From: Amnibacterium endophyticum
Lineage (GTDB): Bacteria; Actinomycetota; Actinomycetes; Actinomycetales; Microbacteriaceae
Length of the DNA: 64,000 bases
Direction of reading: 5' to 3'
Assembly (NCBI RefSeq): GCF_042680685.1
Contig: NZ_JBHUEA010000002.1
Location: 1-64,000, forward strand
Both the position numbers and the translations under genes were made by a program. The notes under the pieces are model-generated. The model was not told the origin of the DNA, did not search any database, and saw only the letters and a list, made by a program, of their open reading frames with translations. The stretch's first letter is position 1. Every line of letters begins with the position of its first letter. Below are positions 58,807 through 64,000 of this stretch, in pieces.

Positions 58807-59871
58807 TCACAGGTTGGGCCGGATCTCGGCGGCGAAGATCTCGCGCCGCTCCTCCGGCGGGATGTGGCACCGCACCTCGTGCCGCGCATCCGTCGGCAGC
58901 AGGTCGGGGTGGTCCTCGAAGCACCTGCTGCCGGGGACGCGGTCGACGAACCCGCAGCGCGTGTTGAACACGCAGCCCTTGGGGACGTTGATGAGCGACG
59001 GCGGCTGGCCCGCGATCGGGATCAGCCGGCTCGCGCGCACGCGGTCCATGCGGGGCATGGAGTTGAGCAGGCCCCACGTGTACGGCATCTCGGGCTGGTG
59101 GAACACCTCGTCCACCGGGCCCTTCTCGACGCACTGGCCGCCGTACATCACGAGGACGTCGTCGCAGGTCTCCGCCACGACGCCGAGGTCGTGGGTGATC
59201 AGGATGACGCCGCTGTTCAGCTCGGTCCGCAGCTCCTTGATCAGCTCGAGGATCTGCGCCTGCACCGTGACGTCGAGCGCCGTGGTGGGCTCGTCGGCGA
59301 TCAGCAGGGTGGGGTCGCTGATCAGGGCCATGGCGATCATCGCGCGCTGGCGCATGCCGCCGGAGAACTGGTGCGGGTAGTCGTCGTAGCGCCGGGCGGC
59401 GTTCGGGATGCCGACCTTGTCGAGCATCTCGACCGTGCGCTTGCGCGCCTCCTTCTTGCCCACCTTGTGGTGGACGAGGTAGGCCTCGCTGATCTGCGCG
59501 CCGATCGAGTAGAAGGGGTGCAGCGCCGACAGCGGGTCCTGGAAGATCATCGCGACCTCCGTGCCGCGCAGCTTCCGCATCTCCTCCTCGCTGGCCGCGA
59601 CGAGGTCCGTGCCGTTCAGCCAGACGTTGCCGGTGACCCGCGCCTTGGAGTTCTTGTGAAGGCCGAGGATCGCCTGGCTCGTGACGCTCTTGCCCGAGCC
59701 GGACTCGCCGACGATGCCGAGGATCTCGCCCCGCTCCACCTCGAACGAGACGCCGTCGACGCTCTTGACGAGCCCGTCCGCGGTCGGGAAGTGCACCCGG
59801 AGGTCCTCGACCTGCAGGAAGGGGCCGTCCGGCGCGTACCGGCTCGCCGGCACCGCTGCGGTCTGGGTCAT
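58807..59871 (-). CDS. oligopeptide/dipeptide ABC importer ATPase, DppD/OppD type
   Basis: A 354-residue ATPase with Walker A GESGSGKSVT, signature FSGGMRQRAMIA, Walker B LLIADEPTTALDVT and H-loop ITHDLGVVAE, plus the C-terminal oligopeptide extension (LINVPKGCVFNTRCGFVDRV). It forms a heterodimer with the following DppF-type subunit. The ATG at 59871 has an AAGGAGA site eight bases upstream. Part of the five-gene peptide uptake unit from 63931 to 57666. Confidence 0.92.
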   Translation of the reverse strand: MTQTAAVPASRYAPDGPFLQVEDLRVHFPTADGLVKSVDGVSFEVERGEILGIVGESGSGKSVTSQAILGLHKNSKARVTGNVWLNGTDLVAASEEEMRKLRGTEVAMIFQDPLSALHPFYSIGAQISEAYLVHHKVGKKEARKRTVEMLDKVGIPNAARRYDDYPHQFSGGMRQRAMIAMALISDPTLLIADEPTTALDVTVQAQILELIKELRTELNSGVILITHDLGVVAETCDDVLVMYGGQCVEKGPVDEVFHQPEMPYTWGLLNSMPRMDRVRASRLIPIAGQPPSLINVPKGCVFNTRCGFVDRVPGSRCFEDHPDLLPTDARHEVRCHIPPEERREIFAAEIRPNL

Positions 59872-59905
59872 GCGCGGTCTCCTTCGTCGCTCGCGTGCGG
59901 CCGCA

Positions 59906-60916
59906 TCAGACGGTCACCCGCGGATCGATGATGCCGTAGGCGATGTCGACCAGCAGGTTCGCGACGACGAGCGCGACCGCCGCGATGATCGTGACGCCGA
60001 GGATCACCGGCAGGTCCTGCTGCAGGATCGACTGGATCGACAGGTAGCCGAGCCCGCGCAGGTTGAACACGCTCTCGGTGATGACGGTCGACCCGATCAG
60101 CGTGCCGAGGTCGATGCCGAAGATCGTGACGATCGGCGTCAGCGCCGCCCGGAGGCCGTGGCGGACGACGACCGTCTGCCGCGAGAGCCCCTTCGCCCGC
60201 GCGGTGCGGATGAAGTCCTCGCTCATCGTCTCGATCATGTTCGAGCGGGTGAGCCGGGCGTACAGGGCCGCGAAGAGGAACGCGAGCGCGACCCAGGGCA
60301 GGATCATGCTCTGGAACCAGCCGAGCGGATTCACGAACGGTGACACGTAGGCGGTGCTGAGCGGGATCCAGCCGAGCGTGTACTGGAAGACGAGCAGCAG
60401 CAGCGGCCCCGTGAAGAAGATGGGGAGCGACACGGCGGCGAGCGCGCCTCCCATGCCGACGCGGTCGACGATCGAGCCCGGCTTGAGCGCGGACAGCGTG
60501 CCGACCAGGACGCCGAAGATCAGCCACAGGATCGCGGCGCCGACGATGATGCTGGCGCTCACCGGGATGGCGCGGCCGATCAGCACGCTGACCAGCTCGT
60601 TCTGCCGGAAGGAGTAGCCGAAGCACGGGAACGGGCAGTCGATCGGGGTGTTCACCCCGTCGGAGATCTGCTTGCCGAAGATGCCGCCGATGAAGTTCGT
60701 GTACTGCTGCCAGATCGGCAGGTCGAACCCGAACCGGTGCTCCAGCAGCTTCAGCTGCGTCGAGCCCGGCTTGAACGGGATCTTGCCGACGTAGTAGTAG
60801 ACGGGCGAGGTGTTCGACAGCGCGGGCGCGATCTGGAAGATCAGGAACGTCACGACGCTGACGATCCAGACCACCACGACCGCGCCGGCGATGCGGCGGA
60901 TGAGGAAACGGATCAT
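59906..60916 (-). CDS. oligopeptide/dipeptide ABC importer permease, DppB/OppB type
   Basis: A 336-residue permease with six transmembrane helices. The N-terminus MIRFLIRRIAGAVVVVWIVS is the usual OppB start. The EAA loop region is ARLTRSNMIETMSEDFIRTA RAKGL (split), with the DppB-type family end VDIAYGIIDPRVTV. No clear ribosome site precedes ATG 60916. A strong hairpin stands between the solute-binding protein gene and this start. Confidence 0.9.
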   Translation of the reverse strand: MIRFLIRRIAGAVVVVWIVSVVTFLIFQIAPALSNTSPVYYYVGKIPFKPGSTQLKLLEHRFGFDLPIWQQYTNFIGGIFGKQISDGVNTPIDCPFPCFGYSFRQNELVSVLIGRAIPVSASIIVGAAILWLIFGVLVGTLSALKPGSIVDRVGMGGALAAVSLPIFFTGPLLLLVFQYTLGWIPLSTAYVSPFVNPLGWFQSMILPWVALAFLFAALYARLTRSNMIETMSEDFIRTARAKGLSRQTVVVRHGLRAALTPIVTIFGIDLGTLIGSTVITESVFNLRGLGYLSIQSILQQDLPVILGVTIIAAVALVVANLLVDIAYGIIDPRVTV

Positions 60917-60927
60917 GCGCTTGGGAG

Positions 60928-60961
60928 GGCCGGCGGCCCGGATCGCTCCGGACCGCCGGCC
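60928..60961 (-). terminator. hairpin between the binding-protein gene and the permease gene
   Basis: GGCCGGCGGCCCGG (60928-60941) pairs with CCGGACCGCCGGCC (60948-60961), one mismatch, loop ATCGCT. It lies inside the operon after the solute-binding protein gene, where a partial terminator or mRNA stabiliser would raise binding protein over permease. Confidence 0.6.
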
Positions 60962-61005
60962 CCGTCACCCTTCCTGCGAGTGGGTGGTTCTGATGGCGGG
61001 AAGGG

Positions 61006-62784
61006 TCAGCTGCCGCTGACGCCCATGTTCACCCAGTCGTAGATGCCGAACGCGAGCGCGTTGTTGCACGCGACGTTCGTCAGGCGCGGGTTGCGGTAGT
61101 ACAGCGACTTGCCCCACAGCAGCGGCAGGTCGGCGCCCGTCTCCATCAGCGTGTGGTTGAGCTGCTGCCACTGCTCCTCGGTGGTGCTGCCACCCGTGGA
61201 CTCGTCCAGGATCTTGTTGATCGTCGGGTTGTTCAGGCTGCCGTAGTTCGAGTTGCCGGTCGGCAGGATGTTCTTGCCGTTGACGATCGAGTTGTAGAAG
61301 CCGTACCCGGTCGGGAAGTCAGCACCCCAGCCGGCGAGGATCAGGCCGAGGCCCTGGTTCTTCACGTTGGCCGGCGAGCCGACGAACGTGGAGTAGTAGT
61401 TCGACGCGTCGGACGTGGCCGGCGTGACCTTGATGCCGACCTTGGCGAGCGACTGCTGGACCGCCGCGAACACCTTCGGGCCGGTCTGGCTCGGGGTGCT
61501 GTAGGCCATCTTGGTGGAGAAGCCGTTCGGCTGACCGCACTTGGCCAGGGCCTCCTTGGCCTTGGCGATGTCGCCCTTGCCCTTGGTCGCCGCGGTGTTG
61601 TACGGGTCGTAGGCGGAGCCGTCCTCGTGGCCCGGGATGCCCGGAGGCGTGAAGGACGCCGCGACCTGGCCGTGCGAGTTGCCGCCGAAGGCCTGGAGCA
61701 CCGCGGCCTTGTCCAGCGCGTAGTTGATCGCCGCGCGGCAGTCCTGGTTCGGGATGACCGACTGCGGGATCGTCAGGTAGCGCGTGAAGGGCGTGGCCGG
61801 GTTGTCGGCGTTCGCCTTGGTCTTCGCGTCGGTGAAGATCTTGGTCTGCAGGGTCGAGCCCACGTCGACGTTCGCCTTGGCGTCGGCGGCGCCGGCCAGC
61901 AGCTTGTTGTCGATGTCGTTGGGGTCGGTGTCGATCGTCAGGTCGATCTCGTCCGCCAGCGGCTTGTGGATCGTGTCGGTCGACTGCTCCCAGTACTTGT
62001 TCCGCGTGAACGTCGCCGACTTCTGCGGGGTGTAGGAGGAGAGCTCGAACGGGCCGGACGAGACGGGCTTCTTGGCGTACGTGCCGCCGACGTAGCCCTT
62101 GCCGCCCTCGACCTTCGCCGGGACCGGCGCGAGCGTCGGCAGGGCGAGCAGGTAGTTGAAGTCGGCGTACGGCTTGCTCAGGTTGAAGGTGATGGTGTTG
62201 CCCGACACCTGGATGCTGTCGAGCTCCTTGCCCTGGTACGGGCCCTTGTAGCCGCTCGGCGCCTTGATGACGTCGAGGAAGTACTGGGTCGGACCGCCGT
62301 TGATCTGGTCGGTGGCGAAGATGCGCTCAGTCGCCCACTTGATGTCCTCGGCCTTGATGTCCGTGCCGTCGGAGTACTTCAGGCCGTCCTTCAGGGTGTA
62401 CTTCCACTGCGTGTAGTCCGCGTTGTGGGTGCCCATGTCGGTGGCCAGGTCCGGGCCGAGCTCGTACTTGTCGCCGTTGACGTTCTTGTAGCCGATCAGC
62501 GTGCGCGAGAAGAGCCGCTGCATGTTGAAGCACCAGCCGTAGTAGGTGCGGGCCGGGTCCCACGAGTCGCAGTCGGAGTCCGAGAGCAGCTTGATGGTGC
62601 CGCCGGTCTTCGTGGAGGGGTTCACGACGCCGTCGACCGCGCCGTTGAAGGTGGCGGACCCGCCGCCGGTGCTGCTGGAGGGGTTGGTGGTGTTGCCGCC
62701 GCCACCGCCCGAGCAGCCGGTGAGCGCGAGCGCCCCCGCCGCGAACACGGCGACGAGCGCCGTAGTACCGCGCTTGTACCTCAT
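61006..62784 (-). CDS. peptide-binding lipoprotein of an ABC importer (SBP_bac_5)
   Basis: A 592-residue extracytoplasmic receptor. The signal peptide MRYKRGTTALVAVFAAGALA ends in a lipobox LTGC at about residues 21-24, then a Gly/Ser/Thr-rich linker. The SBP_bac_5 core shows LSDSDCDSWDPARTYYGWCF, YKYTLKDGLKYSDGTDIKAE-like WKYTLKDGLKYSDGTDIKAE and FTPPGIPGHEDGSAYDP. It delivers peptides to the two permeases. ATG at 62784 has a GGAAGGA site. It is placed between the two permease genes rather than at the operon head. Confidence 0.92.
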   Translation of the reverse strand: MRYKRGTTALVAVFAAGALALTGCSGGGGGNTTNPSSSTGGGSATFNGAVDGVVNPSTKTGGTIKLLSDSDCDSWDPARTYYGWCFNMQRLFSRTLIGYKNVNGDKYELGPDLATDMGTHNADYTQWKYTLKDGLKYSDGTDIKAEDIKWATERIFATDQINGGPTQYFLDVIKAPSGYKGPYQGKELDSIQVSGNTITFNLSKPYADFNYLLALPTLAPVPAKVEGGKGYVGGTYAKKPVSSGPFELSSYTPQKSATFTRNKYWEQSTDTIHKPLADEIDLTIDTDPNDIDNKLLAGAADAKANVDVGSTLQTKIFTDAKTKANADNPATPFTRYLTIPQSVIPNQDCRAAINYALDKAAVLQAFGGNSHGQVAASFTPPGIPGHEDGSAYDPYNTAATKGKGDIAKAKEALAKCGQPNGFSTKMAYSTPSQTGPKVFAAVQQSLAKVGIKVTPATSDASNYYSTFVGSPANVKNQGLGLILAGWGADFPTGYGFYNSIVNGKNILPTGNSNYGSLNNPTINKILDESTGGSTTEEQWQQLNHTLMETGADLPLLWGKSLYYRNPRLTNVACNNALAFGIYDWVNMGVSGS

Positions 62785-62899
62785 AGGTCGTCCTTCCTGG
62801 TGTGCTGTGTCCGGCGGCGCGAGCCGCCGGGGGTGGGCCTGACGGCCCGGCGGAGGGCGGTGCAGGCCGCTTCCTCCGCGCGTCTGGTGGGTCGGCCCG

Positions 62900-63931
62900 T
62901 CATCGGGTCGACTTCGGGTCGAAGGCGTCGTGCAGCCCGTCGCCGAAGAGGTTGAACGCGAGCACGGTGATGAAGATCGCGAGACCGGGCCACACGAGGT
63001 AGAGCGGGTCGACCTGCACGTACTGCGCCGCGTCGGAGAGCATCTGGCCCCACGACGGCGTCGGGGGGATGATCCCGATGCCGAGGAAGGAGAGGCCCGC
63101 CTCGCCGAGGATGTAGTTCGGGATCGTCAGCGTGGTGTACACGAGGATCGGCCCGAGCAGGTTCGGCAGGATCTCGCGGAACATGATCCGCGCGTCCGAG
63201 GCGCCGAGGCTCCGCGCGGCCTCGACGAACTCCTTCTCGCGCAGCGACAGCACCTGGCCGCGGACGATCCGACCGATGTAGGGGAAGCCGAAGAAGCCGA
63301 GCACCCCGATGATGATCGCGTTGCGGGCCACGACCGCCGGGTCGCCGGCCGGGACGATGATGCCGACGACGGCGATGAGCGCCAGCGAGAACAGCAGCAC
63401 CGGGAAGGACAGGATCACGTCCATGATCCGGGAGATCAGCGTGTCGGCCCAGCCGCGGTAGTACCCCGCGATGAGTCCCAGCGTGATGCCGAGCACGAGC
63501 GAGAAGAGCGTCGCGAGGCCGGCGATGAAGAGCGAGGTGCGGGCGCCGAAGACGAGCAGGGCGAAGATGTCCTGCGCCGTGCTGGGCGTGACGCCGAGCC
63601 AGTGCGAGCCGCTGATGCCGCCCGCGGCGCCGAGCGGCAGGTTCGTGTTCGGGTCGAGGAGCGACGTCGGGTCCTCGGGTGCGCCGTAACTGGTGCCGTA
63701 CAGCTTCGTGATGACGCCGGCGAACACGCCGATCAGGATGAACAGGACGACGACCACGCCGCCCGCCATCGCGACCTTGTCCTGGCGCAGGCGGCGCCAG
63801 GCGATCGAGAGGAGCGACCGGCCCTTGATGGCTCCGCCGGTGGCGTCGCCGCGGTCGTCCTGCCGATCCCGGCGACCGAATCCGTCGGACTCCTCGACGG
63901 CCTCGGACTCGGCGGGCTGGCTGAAGGACAC
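62900..63931 (-). CDS. oligopeptide/dipeptide ABC importer permease, DppC/OppC type
   Basis: A 343-residue permease. The N-terminal 30 residues are acidic; the OppC_N motif GRSLLSIAWRRLRQDKVAMA follows and then six helices. The EAA region contains EKEFVEAARSLGASDARIMF, and the end GDGLHDAFDPKSTR is characteristic of DppC. GTG at 63931 follows AAGGGGA. It is the first gene of the operon inside the window; 63932-64000 holds no gene and may carry the promoter. Confidence 0.92.
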   Translation of the reverse strand: MSFSQPAESEAVEESDGFGRRDRQDDRGDATGGAIKGRSLLSIAWRRLRQDKVAMAGGVVVVLFILIGVFAGVITKLYGTSYGAPEDPTSLLDPNTNLPLGAAGGISGSHWLGVTPSTAQDIFALLVFGARTSLFIAGLATLFSLVLGITLGLIAGYYRGWADTLISRIMDVILSFPVLLFSLALIAVVGIIVPAGDPAVVARNAIIIGVLGFFGFPYIGRIVRGQVLSLREKEFVEAARSLGASDARIMFREILPNLLGPILVYTTLTIPNYILGEAGLSFLGIGIIPPTPSWGQMLSDAAQYVQVDPLYLVWPGLAIFITVLAFNLFGDGLHDAFDPKSTR

Positions 63932-64000
63932 GGTTCCCCTTCGGATCAGGTGCAGAACGGCCTGCTCGGCTCCCGGCGTCCGGATGCCCGGGCAAGCATA

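Noticed and set aside
57666..63931. Nickel or heme importer as an alternative to peptide uptake
   Set aside because: The binding protein and ATPases show general SBP_bac_5 and Opp/Dpp features; nothing specific for nickel or heme was seen, so only the peptide class is claimed.

Overview
The window is very GC-rich (about 70% or more by eye) and uses many GTG starts. It carries a gene order typical of Actinomycetota: murI-rph-rdgB, DUF3039, UPF0182, an S16 peptidase with PDZ, the zinc-protease/ThiF-like pair, UvrD2, NudC, AdnB, AdnA, DUF3107, a ferritin-like protein and a DEAD helicase. That block resembles the Rv3193c-Rv3211 neighbourhood of Mycobacterium tuberculosis. The CBS/DUF1003/Mrp/TatB group, DUF3117, the 36-residue small protein and the absence of mycolate or ESX genes suggest a free-living Micrococcales member, perhaps Microbacteriaceae. 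The placement is inference; no rRNA is present.

Layout. 0-1.5 kb: end of a Tad/Flp pilus operon (TadA ATPase, start of TadB). 1.5-2.3 kb: tRNA-Leu(UAG) and a DedA membrane protein. 2.4-4.5 kb: translationally coupled murI-rph-rdgB. 4.6-8.9 kb: a 50-residue membrane protein, nicotinate phosphoribosyltransferase, a DUF3039 protein and a two-gene ABC exporter. 9.1-10.6 kb: a Wzm/Wzt-type polysaccharide exporter. 10.7-18.1 kb: hypothetical proteins, amylosucrase, HtrA-type protease, a DapC-like aminotransferase, a nitrilase-family hydrolase and the initiator tRNA. 18.1-37.5 kb: the conserved actinobacterial block including AdnA/AdnB, UvrD2, NudC and the RhlE-like helicase. 37.5-47.4 kb: acetyltransferase, PHP phosphatase, EEP-family protein, aminoglycoside-phosphotransferase-like protein, Xaa-Pro aminopeptidase, stress protein, a soluble MgtE-N/CBS protein, DUF1003, Mrp and a LysR regulator. 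47.5-57.4 kb: TatB, O-methyltransferase, DUF3117, PIG-V-like mannosyltransferase, dapE/dapD, an AbiEi-like protein, citrate synthase, ferredoxin and TypA. 57.7-63.9 kb: an oligopeptide ABC importer.

Common themes. Many operons are joined by 4-base GTGA or ATGA overlaps. More than twenty genes have a TANNNT hexamer ending 6-10 nt before the start codon and no Shine-Dalgarno sequence, the pattern expected of leaderless transcripts. Several 3' ends carry long perfect inverted repeats. Two of these, 7 kb apart, share the same word in a nested arrangement. No insertion sequence, prophage, CRISPR array or plasmid function was seen. The most notable individual observations are the leaderless promoter architecture, a 20-bp divergent promoter with overlapping -10 elements, the nested 3' palindromes, a probable pseudokinase beside AdnAB, a NudC homologue without zinc cysteines, and a 173-bp antisense overlap between two coding sequences.
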